From Nitzschia sp. DOCU1 (taxonomy: Eukaryota > Bacillariophyta > Bacillariophyceae > Bacillariales > Bacillariaceae): DNA of 64,000 bases. The stretch is taken from assembly GCA_951394045.1 (NCBI GenBank), contig OX595993.1, forward strand, positions 1,116,001 to 1,180,000, written 5' to 3'. Position 1 is the first letter of the stretch, and every line of letters starts with the position of its first letter. The notes under the pieces were generated by a model. It was not told the origin of the DNA, searched no databases, and worked only from the letters and a program-made list of their open reading frames with translations. Positions 23,651 to 34,053 of the stretch are shown here, one piece after another. The translations under genes were made by a program, and so were the position numbers.

Positions 23651-24994
23651 ATGAAACTCTCGGCAAATACAACCCGAACCAAGACGACAAATACAATGAT
23701 AGCTGATGCAGCAAAAAGTGTTTTTGCGACAGCGTCCAAGGGCACGGAAGCTGTCGTGAGACTCGCCCAAGATCTTCGCAATCCACTGGCAATGCACCGC
23801 ACGAATGAGGTGGAACAACGAGCCACTACGATTCAACCAACGAATGCACCACGATACATCTTCGGCTCTCTGACTAGGATCAGTGACCTAGAGAAATGCC
23901 CCTTCGACGTTTGCAAAATAATGGACAAGGACAGATGGGAGACTGGAGATTATCTCGTCGGCAGGTACATCTCCCCAGGTCACCGCCATGCCTACGCCAC
24001 TCCGGCATCAGAAGGCCATTTCTGTGAGCTACCCACTGGGCGCCATCGCTACTATCATCCCGGAGACATTACTGTCGGTGCGCTGGGCAATCGGAATGCC
24101 ACCAAAGAGATTTGTGGAGACTGGAAAGAAATTCGGCATCCTGATCCCGATGGCGGTCCGACAATTCTGGATGATATTGATGGGGCAGGACTATTTGGTA
24201 AAGTGACGAGCTTGTCGTCACGTGTTTCGCCCCATGCTCAATTTGAATACCTTGGCCATGTCTTTCGACAAGGCAAAAAGGTTGTCATGCAGGACTTTTG
24301 TCCTTCTGATGACAAGATTCCTCCAACACAAGTTCCACCACAGTGTCCGACCGTCCTCGTATTAGGGACGTCAATGAGTTGTGGCAAATCCTGTGCCGCA
24401 CGGGTCGTGATTGGAATTCTGAGAGAAATGGGAGTCTCCAATGTCGTGGCTGCCAAAATGACGGGCGCTGGTTATTACAACGACATCCTGAGTTTTGCCG
24501 ACGCTGGGGCTAGCAGTGTAATCGATTTTGTCGATGCTGGACTTCCATCGACTGTTGTTCCAGAGAAAGAATACCGCAGTACGTTGTACAAGCTATTTGG
24601 AATGGTCAACGAGCGAAATCCAGATGTCCTTGTTGTAGAGGCGGGTGCCTCCCCATGTGAATCCTACAACGGCCAGGTGGTCGTCGAAGCATTCGCCAAT
24701 CACAAGAATTTGTTTATCATTCTCGCTGCTTCTGACGCCTACTCCGTCACTGGCGCCAAGCAAGAGCTCCTGGAAACTGTTGGCATTCGACCCGATATGG
24801 TGGCTGGAATTATTGCTAATACATCCGCCGGTCGAGATCTTGTAGTGCAAATGACCGATCTTCCTGCATCGAGCCTCAACACCGATGAGGCGGTGGAAGA
24901 ACTCGCTCAGCTCCTCGCACAAAAGCTCAACCTGCAAAAATTGCTCTCAGTCAGCCCCGAGTCTCTAATGCCGACGAATACAAAGATTCAATAA
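23651..24994 (+). CDS. DUF1611 family P-loop protein (DgcN-like)
   Basis: A 447-residue single-exon protein if the start is ATG 23651. An in-frame ATG at 23414 would add 79 basic, Ser/Lys/Arg-rich residues that could be an organelle pre-sequence; a third option is 23699. The C-terminal half matches DUF1611. It shows a P-loop-like GTSMSCGKS at 239-247, AKMTGAGYYNDI, DFVDAGLPSTV, then VLVVEAGASPCESYNGQVV and IILAASDAYSVTGAKQELL. The N-terminal half includes ERATTIQPTNAPRYIFGSL and DKDRWETGDYLVGRY. Bacterial DUF1611 proteins include DgcN, reported as a D-glutamate N-acetyltransferase acting in D-amino-acid catabolism. Assignment of that activity here is inference. The family is mainly prokaryotic, so an ancient transfer is plausible. 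Confidence 0.75.
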   Translation: MKLSANTTRTKTTNTMIADAAKSVFATASKGTEAVVRLAQDLRNPLAMHRTNEVEQRATTIQPTNAPRYIFGSLTRISDLEKCPFDVCKIMDKDRWETGDYLVGRYISPGHRHAYATPASEGHFCELPTGRHRYYHPGDITVGALGNRNATKEICGDWKEIRHPDPDGGPTILDDIDGAGLFGKVTSLSSRVSPHAQFEYLGHVFRQGKKVVMQDFCPSDDKIPPTQVPPQCPTVLVLGTSMSCGKSCAARVVIGILREMGVSNVVAAKMTGAGYYNDILSFADAGASSVIDFVDAGLPSTVVPEKEYRSTLYKLFGMVNERNPDVLVVEAGASPCESYNGQVVVEAFANHKNLFIILAASDAYSVTGAKQELLETVGIRPDMVAGIIANTSAGRDLVVQMTDLPASSLNTDEAVEELAQLLAQKLNLQKLLSVSPESLMPTNTKIQ

Positions 24995-25177
24995 TTTGAC
25001 TTACTTTTAGTATAGTGCACTCCATGGTACCACCATATTATTCAGTATTTGACTTTACACCCGGAGTTTGTTGCAGCTAGGCGCATACTCTTCAACAATC
25101 AATATGTGCAAGTCTTTGTACATCCACAAAGGCCGAACAAGATTATACAAAAACTGATTCGGCAACTGAACCCAAAT

Positions 25178-25645
25178 TTACTTCATCTTCTCCAATGGCC
25201 GGTTGAATCCATTCTTTCGGTTCATATACTGGCGATACTTGCGCGCCTTATTCTTGGCCGCCACGCCCCGTGCCGCCGTCGTTTGATTATCTGCGACGGC
25301 CTCTCCCTTGGTAGACCCAAACCCATTAAATCCCAGTAATTTTCGCATTTGCTCTTCTTCGTCAAGTCCTTCCAATTCCTCGGGGTTGACTTCAATGATT
25401 GTTTCTTGCGGTTTAGCTTCTTCCGCTCGTATTGCTTCTTCTCGTTGGATCCGCTGTTGCTCGTCATCAAGGGCCGCTAAATATTCATCTTCTTTTCTCA
25501 TTTCTTGACGAAGACGAGCCATGCGTTGCTCTCGTTCGAGTTGAAACTGGTCGGGGTCTCGCGTCTTGCGGTCTTCGTCGCGGCGGCGTTTACGGTGCGA
25601 TTCAACGTCATCCTCTTCGTCTCGGCGGTAGTTTCGGTCGCTCAT
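25178..25645 (-). CDS. SNRNP27: U4/U6.U5 tri-snRNP 27 kDa protein
   Basis: A 155-residue single-exon protein from ATG 25645. The N-terminal two thirds is charged (Arg/Asp/Glu-rich) as in animal SNRNP27. The conserved C-terminal block is clear: LLGFNGFGSTKGEAVADN, then ARKYRQYMNRKNGFNRPL. That block sits in the spliceosomal tri-snRNP and helps position the 5' splice site region during B-complex formation. Length fits the family (about 140-160). It is convergent with the DUF1611 gene, whose stop lies about 180 bp away. Confidence 0.9.
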   Translation of the reverse strand: MSDRNYRRDEEDDVESHRKRRRDEDRKTRDPDQFQLEREQRMARLRQEMRKEDEYLAALDDEQQRIQREEAIRAEEAKPQETIIEVNPEELEGLDEEEQMRKLLGFNGFGSTKGEAVADNQTTAARGVAAKNKARKYRQYMNRKNGFNRPLEKMK

Positions 25646-26292
25646 TTTATCAATTTGGTGATGTTGCCGTTCGATGTTGACAACACTTTAAAAATGGATG
25701 AACGGCACAAGGTTGTTTCTGTCTTGGTTATCGAGCTCGGTTTCAACAGTTATTGCTTTCGGGGACACTTGCGCTCTTCTTCCATCGTCATCGTCGCTCC
25801 CGTCTTTTCATCGCCGCGGGGTCTCTTTCGGGCGTAGTGGTCCTGTGTGTCGATTGGAAAGAGGGAGTACAAATTCTTTGGGGTGTGAGAACAGGGGAAA
25901 GAATCTCCCAAAATGCATGACTACTTCGACCATTTGGTTTTGGTTTTCCCACTATCATAGCGTTGATACGAGAGGATGGAATATCATAGTTGGGCGGTCA
26001 AGCTCGAACCATGGTGGGGTTGGTAGGGCGTTGAATAGAAGTCATAATCACAATTATTACTGGTGCCACGAGACGTAGTAGGAACTTAAGATGAGCCATC
26101 CGCGTGAAGTATTCATTCTTGACTGCATAGTACTATGATGATGATGCAGAGGGGAAAGCTTACTGCTAGTACTTGAAAACAGCATCTACTACATATATGT
26201 GGTATAAGAGCAAGCTTGTCTAAGTTTTTGGATTATAGTTAGTAGAACTGATATTGACGGAGAGACTAACTTCAGTAGTTCTTGTAGTAGGG
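25646..26292. other. Intergenic region
   Basis: About 650 bp upstream of SNRNP27 and downstream of a membrane-protein gene. Frames here are extensions of shadows; nothing supported. Confidence 0.4.
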
Positions 26293-27266
26293 TTAAAGGA
26301 GAAGCGTGGCAGCCATGGCCAAAAAGAATACAAGCCAGAAGTTGTGAGGACCTTCAGCTAGCTTCAAGGAGCGGACTTCTTTCGTGACGAGAATGATTTC
26401 AGCGAAGACCTTCAATGCAACCAAACTTGCATATCCCATGGCAGTGGTGACCGATTTTCCATTCACCAAGGCAAGGGAGGTAATGCCAGCTGCCACCAAA
26501 TTCCAATTGCTGACCGCCTTGCTCATGAAAACAGTTTTGGGATCTTTGGCGGTATCAATGGATAGACACCACACTTTCATGACTTCAACTGGAGCCGAGA
26601 GACCAAAAAGTCCATTGAGAAATTGGAATGTGTACAGGGCTTTGAAGTAATTGTTACCCCAGCTCTGCTCTGTCAAACCAGCGTAGGCCAGCACTGAACA
26701 AAAAAGTAGAAGTAGGTGAGTTTCATTATAAGCGGTAGTTGTGGAGTATGATTTTGTATGGTACAGGACCACTTACCGGCATTGAGAGCGGCACCAAACA
26801 TAACTGAGTTGGTGTCAAGCCCATCACCTTTGCACATGATGATAAAGTTAGCAACCCAGACAATGCCAGTGTACCCGAGGGCCTTGCTCAGACTCATGTC
26901 GCGAAAGAGTATGAGTGCAGAAGGAACTCCAACCGTAATACAAGCAGATCCAATGCTACGGGCAAGAATTTTGCGCGTGTTGGTCGATTCAAAACCATAG
27001 GTTCCCAGCATTCTGTCGGGCGGGTTGACGACGCCGACTGCACCTTCTTGCAACGCATAGTAGGCACCAGCCAGCACAATCTTGGCCGCCAGTTCCACGT
27101 TGATGGGGCCCGCTCCTCCACAAGGGACCTCAAGAACGGCAACGGAAGACCGACGAGGTTGGAACATTGGTGAAACAACATCATGAGAACCCCCCCCCCC
27201 CCCGTTGCATAAACCAACGAGGACGAGAACAAGAAGAAGGGAGGAGATGCTGGCAGCAGGAGTCAT
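26293..27266 (-). CDS. Multi-pass membrane protein with signal peptide, unknown function
   Basis: Two exons, 27266-26777 and 26693-26293 (83-bp intron GCCG|GTAAGT, TTCAG|TG); about 296 residues. ATG 27266 (AAACATGA) begins a clean signal peptide (SISSLLLVLVLVGLCNG), followed by a Gly run encoded by a C13 tract on the plus strand. At least five hydrophobic segments follow, for example ARSIGSACITVGVPSALIL, LGYTGIVWVANFIIM, ALVNGKSVTTAMGYASLVAL and a last one near the C-terminus, NFWLVFFLAMAATLL. No known domain recognised. A role in the endomembrane system or plastid envelope is only a guess from the signal peptide. Confidence 0.65.
27191..27203 (+). repeat. C13 homopolymer inside a coding exon
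   Basis: A run of 13 C on the plus strand encodes the glycine run just after the signal peptide of the membrane protein at 26293-27266. Such tracts are prone to length change and to sequencing error, so the reading frame in the first 25 codons deserves care. Confidence 0.7.
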
Positions 27267-27960
27267 GTTTTTACTCTTGCGTATGCTAGTTAGCTCTAGA
27301 AGCAATGAATGGCTGAATGGCAAGGGAATGGATCCGATAATAGGAAAGGTGACCACCATGGTGTCAGGTGTCAACCAAAAAAAGATCGGTTCAATAAGAT
27401 CAGATCTCGTAGAGAGGCTAAAAGTGCACTAAAAAATAGATATGCTCGCCCCCGCCCCCCTCGTCCGCGCTCCGGGTTACCTACCGGGAAGGGTACTCCA
27501 CCGTTAGTGGCCGAAAACAAGTGAAACCTCGCACCTCTACGCCCTCGTAAGAGGGAAAGAGAGTGTGTGACCAGGTGCAATGAACTCAAACGAGTGGCAT
27601 CGGGTCATAAAACGCCATCGTCGAAACCCTCCAAAAAGGACGAAGACGTCGCAAAACAACCAGCAAAATCGTGTGCACCAACGGCTAGGCCCGCCCGGCG
27701 CATCGGTCACACAACGGGCGCGCGCGCAAGCGCAACAAGAGGCGAATGGTGGAGGCCACGCATCTCAAGCCCGCAACCCCTGAATCCAACCCCCCAAAAA
27801 CTACCAGCGACGAAACAACTACTTCGAACCACTAGTAGCAGACGAGGGCGACGATGAAGGAACCTCCCAGAGAATATTTTCGTGTACTACTAAAGAACAC
27901 ACTAGAAAGACAACTCCTCAAAATGACAAGAGTCTCCTAGAAGTGAACACTAGCAATGTC

Positions 27961-30900
27961 ATGGGGTACAACAAAGGAGGCACAGGAGAATACAAGAAAG
28001 ACCTCATTGCCGACTACCTCAAACGACAAGACAAGAAATCACCAACAGAATTGCTCACTCAAGAAACTTGGGAAAAAGACAATGAAATGCTGGAAATAGA
28101 AGGATGCCTATTCTTCTCAAATGGCAACCCTACAGACACCCGGAAGAAAGGCGGAGTGGGAATCATCCTATCCCCAAGAGCAGTCAAAGCGTGGAAGAGA
28201 GCGGGACAACCAGAACCAGCCTGCCCCGAACCATCCGCAGAGGCAACGAGAGCAATAGGACTTGAACTAATACTGGAAGACAAGGCTAACAAACCAGTCA
28301 AAGTCTACCTAATTAGTGCATACCTACCCTGCTCTAGCTACACAGCAGAACAATACGAGGAAACTCTAACACAAGTGCAAATGCTAATCGATAGGCGCCC
28401 AAAACAAAGTATGCTCATCGTGGGTGGAGACTTCAATGCCTCCATTGGACTCTCAAACAACAGAGACCATGCCATAACAGGACCTTTTGGGAACCCACAC
28501 CTATCCGAGAACGGCGAAACACTTAGGAACTTCATGGCGATGAACGGACTATCAGCAACAGCCAGCTACTTCAAAAAGCACTGCTACGACACATGGTCCT
28601 TCGCAGGCAACAACGAGCGCCCCCGACAAATTGACCACATCCTGGTCAAACGGGGAGACCGTCGAAGCATCATCAACTGCGAAACACACGACGAAACCGG
28701 AATCACCAGCGACCACCTAGCGGTCCGAGCAAAGATCCGTATCGCCGCGCACATCCCCAAGAAGCACCAAGCAAAGCTCAACAACCCGGACACCGACAAT
28801 GCGCCGAAGGAGAAACAAGCCAGAATCGACTGGCAAGCACTCCGAGCCGACGAAACCAAAAAAGCTTGGAACAAAGAAATTCACGAACGAATCTCCCAAC
28901 ACCAAGCCGAACACCTGGACTACGGCACACTCTCGGCAATCATGGAAGAGGCAGCAAGGAAAACCGCACCAGCCGACAACCGGAAAAGGAAAGCCTGGTT
29001 CGAACTAAGCAAGCCAAAACTCCTAGAAAGGATAGAAGAAAGAAACAAAGCACTGGCTGAGTACAAAAAGAAAAAAGACCAGCCAAGCAAAGAGAATCTT
29101 CGAACCCACCGGAACAACCTGAGACATGCAATCAGCGAGGCGAAGGAAAAATGGCTCAATGCCAAGCTTGAAGAAGTTGAAAAAATGGAGGCCGACCCCA
29201 AGAATTCGTGGCGAGCCATCAAAGAGATTGCGGCTGGACTTTATGGTCACCAACAGGTCGCCACAATCATCAAAATGCGCAACAACAACGGGGGACTAGC
29301 AAAGAACGACACCGAAAACGCAAAAGTCTTCGCCCAACATTTCAACAAGCTGTACAACAACACTGAGACAACCACCTTCGACCCGACAGTCGTTGACAAA
29401 ATCAGAGAACTGGAAGAAGTCCCTGAAATTGGTCTACCACCAAACAGAAAAGAAATCCGCACTGCGCTCATGAAAATGCAATATGAAAAAGCACCTGGAC
29501 CGAACGGCATTCCAACGGAAGCCTTCAAGAACCTCCAAGGAACGGGAATGCAAGCGCTAGAAGATATCATTCAACGAATGTGGAACGACCCTGACTTCCT
29601 CCCAAAAGAGTGGTCCCAGATTGGACTCAGCATACTACCAAAAAAGGGCGACCTAAGCAACCCAAACAAATGGCGAGGGATTGCATTAGGTGACGTTGCA
29701 GCAAAAACGGTATCCTCCATCATCGCAAATCGACTTACCAAACACCTCTCAAAATTTGGCATCGACGAACAATGCGGATGCCTATTCAGAAAAGGATGCA
29801 CGGACGCAACATTCTCCCTCAAAGCGACCCTCGAAACTCTGAAGGAACATGGCCAATCAACCTATGTCCTATTTGTTGATCTAGTAAAAGCCTTCGACTC
29901 TGCGAACCGGGAACTACTGTGGATCATCCTAAAAAAATACGGAATCCCTGAGACAACAATTTCTGTAATCAAGAAACTCCACACGGACGTGACTTACCTA
30001 ATGCGAATTGGGCAAAAGAAAGCAGAAATCCCTGGAACAGTCGGAGTGAAGCAAGGCGACAACCTTGGTCCCATACTCTTTATAATCCTCATCAACGCTG
30101 TGGCGGAAGCCCTACGCCAGAAGTGGACCTTTCAAAAACCAGACCTACGATGGCATGGTCTAATGGATGGAAGAACAAACCCACAACTCGCCAAGGGAAC
30201 CAACCACCGCACCAAAGGACAACAGTTTTCAATCGATGGCTCCTATTATGTCGATGACGCAGCATATATCTTTGCCAACAGAGAAGACTTGATTGCCGCA
30301 TCAAAACTAATCACAAGCCACTTTAAACGATTCGGTCTAACTGTTCACTGCGGTGACAAGAGGAATAATGAGCCTTCCAAAACAGAAATAATGTTCGTTC
30401 CAGCCGCTGGGTACTCACCTACTGCTCAAGACACTGCGGATGTCATGCTCAACGAGCATGAATACTTTGGTTTTTGTGATTCCTTTAAATACCTTGGAAC
30501 AACTTTCACTAACAAACTGGAAGACTGCGCCGACATAAAGAAAAGAATCCAGAAGGCCACGGGAGCATTCGCAGCAATGTCCAAATTATTAAAAGACCCG
30601 AAGCTCAAACACAAACTTCGAGTCCGGGCATATGAAGCAACGGTGCTGAATATCCTTCTTTTTGGATGCGAAAGCTGGGCCCTGAAAATCCAAGACCGGA
30701 AAAAATTGGAAGCAACCCACCACCGGTTCCTGCGATGGATGCTGAACCTGAGCATTTATGATGTGAAAGATTTACACATCAGCAATACTCAAATCAGGGA
30801 AGAACTCGGATGCAACACCCTGACACAATCGATGGAACTGCGGAGAGCCAGGTGGCTGGAAAAGCTTGCCAACATGCCCGAAACACGGAACCCCCGGAAA

Positions 30901-31116
30901 ATACTCGTTGCGTGGACACCCAACCCCCGACCCACTGGTAGACCTGCTCAAACAATCCGACACGCCTACGCACACACGTTGGAAAAAGAACTGAATATCA
31001 GCTCACAGCTGAAAGTATGGATACCAGAGGCGCGAAACCACGAGAATTGGGCACAACGCGTCGAACACTCGCTTGACCTCGCGAAAGGCACGTACAAACC
31101 GTACAAACCCCGATGA
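27961..31116 (+). CDS. LINE polyprotein: AP endonuclease plus reverse transcriptase
   Basis: 1,051 residues from ATG 27961; the frame is open back to 27784. The APE-type endonuclease nicks target DNA and the reverse transcriptase primes on the nick. Endonuclease residues seen: QETW (catalytic Glu, about 37), GGDFNAS (about 155), DTWSF, QIDHIL and TSDHLAV (about 249). Reverse transcriptase motifs: PGPNGIPTEAF, LPKKGDLSNPNKWRGI, VLFVDLVKAFDSANRELLW (first catalytic Asp), GVKQGDNLGP, YVDDAAYIFA (catalytic pair at about 763) and FKYLGTTFT. The C-terminus continues through LNILLFGCESWALK, typical of LINE thumb regions. No RNase H domain or Cys-rich zinc knuckle seen at the end. Codon use is A-rich compared with neighbours. 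Confidence 0.93.
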   Translation: MGYNKGGTGEYKKDLIADYLKRQDKKSPTELLTQETWEKDNEMLEIEGCLFFSNGNPTDTRKKGGVGIILSPRAVKAWKRAGQPEPACPEPSAEATRAIGLELILEDKANKPVKVYLISAYLPCSSYTAEQYEETLTQVQMLIDRRPKQSMLIVGGDFNASIGLSNNRDHAITGPFGNPHLSENGETLRNFMAMNGLSATASYFKKHCYDTWSFAGNNERPRQIDHILVKRGDRRSIINCETHDETGITSDHLAVRAKIRIAAHIPKKHQAKLNNPDTDNAPKEKQARIDWQALRADETKKAWNKEIHERISQHQAEHLDYGTLSAIMEEAARKTAPADNRKRKAWFELSKPKLLERIEERNKALAEYKKKKDQPSKENLRTHRNNLRHAISEAKEKWLNAKLEEVEKMEADPKNSWRAIKEIAAGLYGHQQVATIIKMRNNNGGLAKNDTENAKVFAQHFNKLYNNTETTTFDPTVVDKIRELEEVPEIGLPPNRKEIRTALMKMQYEKAPGPNGIPTEAFKNLQGTGMQALEDIIQRMWNDPDFLPKEWSQIGLSILPKKGDLSNPNKWRGIALGDVAAKTVSSIIANRLTKHLSKFGIDEQCGCLFRKGCTDATFSLKATLETLKEHGQSTYVLFVDLVKAFDSANRELLWIILKKYGIPETTISVIKKLHTDVTYLMRIGQKKAEIPGTVGVKQGDNLGPILFIILINAVAEALRQKWTFQKPDLRWHGLMDGRTNPQLAKGTNHRTKGQQFSIDGSYYVDDAAYIFANREDLIAASKLITSHFKRFGLTVHCGDKRNNEPSKTEIMFVPAAGYSPTAQDTADVMLNEHEYFGFCDSFKYLGTTFTNKLEDCADIKKRIQKATGAFAAMSKLLKDPKLKHKLRVRAYEATVLNILLFGCESWALKIQDRKKLEATHHRFLRWMLNLSIYDVKDLHISNTQIREELGCNTLTQSMELRRARWLEKLANMPETRNPRKILVAWTPNPRPTGRPAQTIRHAYAHTLEKELNISSQLKVWIPEARNHENWAQRVEHSLDLAKGTYKPYKPR

Positions 31117-31224
31117 ACGAAACCCCGCGCAATGACCAAAAAACCCCGGCGAACACAAAAGTACACGAGAACACAGAACCTGGAGGTACTGGCATGGCTG
31201 AAATAGTACTAAAATAGGCGTGCA

Positions 31225-31251
31225 CTCTCTCGCTCTCTCTCTCTCTCTCTC
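31225..31251 (+). repeat. (CT)n microsatellite at LINE 3' end
   Basis: About 27 bp of CT repeat with one G interruption, about 110 bp after the LINE stop codon. It may mark the 3' terminus of the element, since some LINEs end in simple repeats, or be a pre-existing tract. Confidence 0.6.
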
Positions 31252-31486
31252 GCCCCGCGTGCAAGTCTGCTATGTATGGGGAGCTCTTCCTAAAAGGGGG
31301 AAGCATCTCCCTTTTGGTTTTGGCTTTCCTCGCATTTCCTGCCAATAATAAAGACGACATGACGCATATCTCATCTTGCAATGACCCCTTGAACACAACA
31401 CACAATACCAGGCGAGCTCTTGATCCGCGGCTGGAATGCTGTTGCGTTACGCTTGTTAATGGCCAGAAGCCCTTTCTCTCATTAAC

Positions 31487-33439
31487 ATGACCACGGCGGT
31501 GGCGAGAATCCCGAAGTCACCGTGGGGGCGACGTACGTCATTTGTTCCGCTGTTGTTTGGGTTGGTCGGGCTTGCAATTTTCTTGTCATCGTACCAGAAC
31601 CAAGAAATGTTGCAGGTGGTGTGGAATTCCTTGGAATCTATACTGGTCGACGACAATGCTCTGTCTATTCCACAACTTGTTGGCGGTACTTCTACTAGTA
31701 GCAGCACGAGGGCGACAGCATTGCAGTTGAGAAACGGACATAATCATTCAGTGGAAAAGTCGTCGGAGGATTCGTCGCCATTTGATTTGATCTTTTGGTC
31801 CGATGAACCAATACTGACAATGGGAGTGAAAAGTAGCAGCTTGGTTGTGACTCGAACCGAGCCCGGGACGAATATGGACGAAGTCATTCAGGTTGATTTT
31901 CGGATATGCAATGACAACACCACGACGTGTCCAGTCCTCCCTCTTCCAGAGCGAGTCAAACCAGGCCATCTCGAGTTGCTCCGTCCGTTTCAACTCAACA
32001 AAGGAAAGAAATTGACGATATATTCCACCACAGGAGATAATCCTAGAGGAATGATCCAGTTGCGTCTCCTCAGAAATATTACGTTTTGGAGCGAAAACCT
32101 TCAGCTGCATGTTCCAGTAGAACACCTACTTGATTCCATCACTTTGGCAACCTGTGGCGACAAGAGAAAAGTTTGTCCCAAGCCTTGCCCTCAAAACAAA
32201 CCTAACATGGTATTTCCCTACCTTCGGGATATTAGGGACGGATTATGCAAGAGTTCCCATCCCCGGGCTATCCCACCACAGCGGCCCTATGGTGGCAGTT
32301 GCCACTGTGAACGGACTTGCCACACACCCGAAGCGGGTGACCCGTACTCGACATGGCCGTGGAAAAATGAATCCGAACGCGAGTTTTTTCTTCCGGGCTG
32401 GAACAATCAAAAGGAAATAGAGAACAAACAAAGACAAATGCTACAATATCGACATAAACGACGCAACAACCCAGAGTGGAGTTCTTACAAACCCCGTTTT
32501 GGTTGCTCCAAGAAAGATCTCCCAAAAAAGACACCACTGCCCATCGTCGGAGCATACTTGCACCATCTCTACTATATTCCTGAAGCCAAGCTCATTTTTT
32601 GTGGTATTCCAAAGGTGGGAGTGACGGAGTGGATCAAATTCTTTCGATATGCCTTTGGCGCTAAGGACTACTTGTCCTTGCCGCATTACAAAAAGGATCG
32701 AGAGCAATTTCTCATGAATAGATTGCAATTGTCAAGGGCGGAAGAGCTCTGGAACGACCCCAGTTGGACCAAAGCAGTTTTTATCCGAAACCCGCTCGAG
32801 CGACTGCTAAGTGCATACATGGACAAGATTGTTGGCCTGGGGTACACTCAAAAAGTATTCAAGATCGGCAGCATGTCTGTTCCAAAGAGTCAAAGACCTA
32901 TCATGACGTTTGAAGAGTTTGTGGATCGAATAGTCGACATGTCCGATGTATCCAATTGCACAAACCCCAACGGTCTCAGCTCTTGCACGGATCCGCATTG
33001 GGGGCCGCAGATGATGATGTGTGGACTGGACTATTTGTTACCAAAGTTTGATTTCTTGGGAAACTTTGATCACATTTCGGAACACACCAAGATGTTATTG
33101 GAGCGTGTGGGTATGTGGGAAAAGCACGGAAGGACGTTTGACGATGGAAGTCAGTCGAATTATAAAGGCGGAACGTGTGACGTTCCTCCCCCGAAGCGGG
33201 ATGCCAATGCTACTATTCTAGGATTCAACCAACGAGGCCCCAGTCGAAGTGGCAGGTCGATTCATGCTACGGGGTCGCAGTCACGATTCGACGAATTGTA
33301 TACACCTGAATTGATTGCCAAGGTTCGAAAAGCCTACGCTTTAGACTTCGCCGTGTGGGATGAAATGTCGGGCAAGGACGTAAAGGACGTGGCGAAAGGG
33401 AGAGAATTGAAAGTGGTGCGGGAATATTGTGGAGACTAG
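31487..33439 (+). CDS. Carbohydrate sulfotransferase family 2, cluster copy 1
   Basis: A 650-residue single-exon type II membrane protein. A short cytosolic tail and an anchor (FVPLLFGLVGLAIFLSSY, about 20-37) precede a lumenal stem. The stem contains a Cys-rich region (CGDKRKVCPKPCPQNKPNMV; CHCERTCHTPEAGD) and then the sulfotransferase domain. The 5'-PAPS loop is CGIPKVGVTEWIKFFR; the 3'-phosphate motif is FIRNPLERLLSAYMDK, close to the PKVGxTxW and RxPxERLLSAY motifs of HNK-1/CHST8-14 type Golgi enzymes. Sulfate donor PAPS is certain by family; the glycan acceptor is not. It shares most of its sequence, plus about 220 bp of 3' flank, with copy 2 and is also related to copy 3. Possible roles include extracellular polysaccharide sulfation. 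Confidence 0.87.
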   Translation: MTTAVARIPKSPWGRRTSFVPLLFGLVGLAIFLSSYQNQEMLQVVWNSLESILVDDNALSIPQLVGGTSTSSSTRATALQLRNGHNHSVEKSSEDSSPFDLIFWSDEPILTMGVKSSSLVVTRTEPGTNMDEVIQVDFRICNDNTTTCPVLPLPERVKPGHLELLRPFQLNKGKKLTIYSTTGDNPRGMIQLRLLRNITFWSENLQLHVPVEHLLDSITLATCGDKRKVCPKPCPQNKPNMVFPYLRDIRDGLCKSSHPRAIPPQRPYGGSCHCERTCHTPEAGDPYSTWPWKNESEREFFLPGWNNQKEIENKQRQMLQYRHKRRNNPEWSSYKPRFGCSKKDLPKKTPLPIVGAYLHHLYYIPEAKLIFCGIPKVGVTEWIKFFRYAFGAKDYLSLPHYKKDREQFLMNRLQLSRAEELWNDPSWTKAVFIRNPLERLLSAYMDKIVGLGYTQKVFKIGSMSVPKSQRPIMTFEEFVDRIVDMSDVSNCTNPNGLSSCTDPHWGPQMMMCGLDYLLPKFDFLGNFDHISEHTKMLLERVGMWEKHGRTFDDGSQSNYKGGTCDVPPPKRDANATILGFNQRGPSRSGRSIHATGSQSRFDELYTPELIAKVRKAYALDFAVWDEMSGKDVKDVAKGRELKVVREYCGD

Positions 33440-34053
33440 TAAGTAGGCTCTACTGGTCGTACCTGTACTAGTAGAATGGGGTGCTGGCTGTCGATCTTCC
33501 ATGGTTGGAGCTTGCAAACGCGCAGGCTGGTGTAAAAGGGCGAGAAACAGTTTTGATCTCCTCGACGAGACGCCCCCATGGTACTACTAGGCTCACCCAC
33601 CTACTCCTAGATTCACTATTTCCAGCGTGACAGGATAGTCTAAAGATCTTACTTTTGAGCTATATTATTATTGTCCTTTCTCCTAATCGAGTACCTGGTA
33701 GGGGGAGTGATTGAGATTGTTTGCAGCCTATTTCAACAGTTCTTAACTCTGCCGTGATATGATTGGTCAACGGAGCTAAAGGGCATACCAGCACCGAATG
33801 GGTGCCTAAATATTCTCATGTCGCCGCCAGCCAACAGGCAATAACGATAGACAGCAATCAGAAGCCTCATTCCATGTATTTCCTGGTTGATAACGGCCAT
33901 TTATGATAAAATTTTAGCTGGATTTGGAATTCTTATCCTCACACATGTTTTTTCCCTGCCACTTTTCATTGACGATCGGACTATGACAAAACGAAAAACA
34001 CAGACCGCAACCGACCTTTGAACATAGTAACAATAGCATACAACATTATCCGT
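33440..34053. other. Spacer between sulfotransferase copies 1 and 2
   Basis: The first about 220 bp (to about 33660) is a diverged copy of the flank after copy 2 (36058-36252), marking the duplicated unit. The remaining about 400 bp holds the promoter of copy 2; no other feature. Confidence 0.6.

Larger units (their letters stand above)
27430..31255 (+). mobile_element. Non-LTR retrotransposon (LINE), near-intact
   Basis: The element runs from a C-rich leader (about 27445-27480) through one long frame to a CT microsatellite at 31225-31251; both ends are estimates. From ATG 27580 the frame is open except for one TGA at 27781-27783. The leader peptide is basic (RVIKRHRRNPPKRTK), followed after the TGA by NYFEPLVADEGDD. 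Endonuclease and reverse transcriptase domains are complete and undamaged, so it is young or recently active. No LTRs. No target-site duplication could be confirmed. It inserted between a membrane-protein gene and the first sulfotransferase of the cluster. Confidence 0.88.

Noticed and set aside
27400..31232. GTGCACT at about 27424 and 31220 as LINE target-site duplication
   Set aside because: Only 7 bp, and neither copy sits at a demonstrable element boundary.
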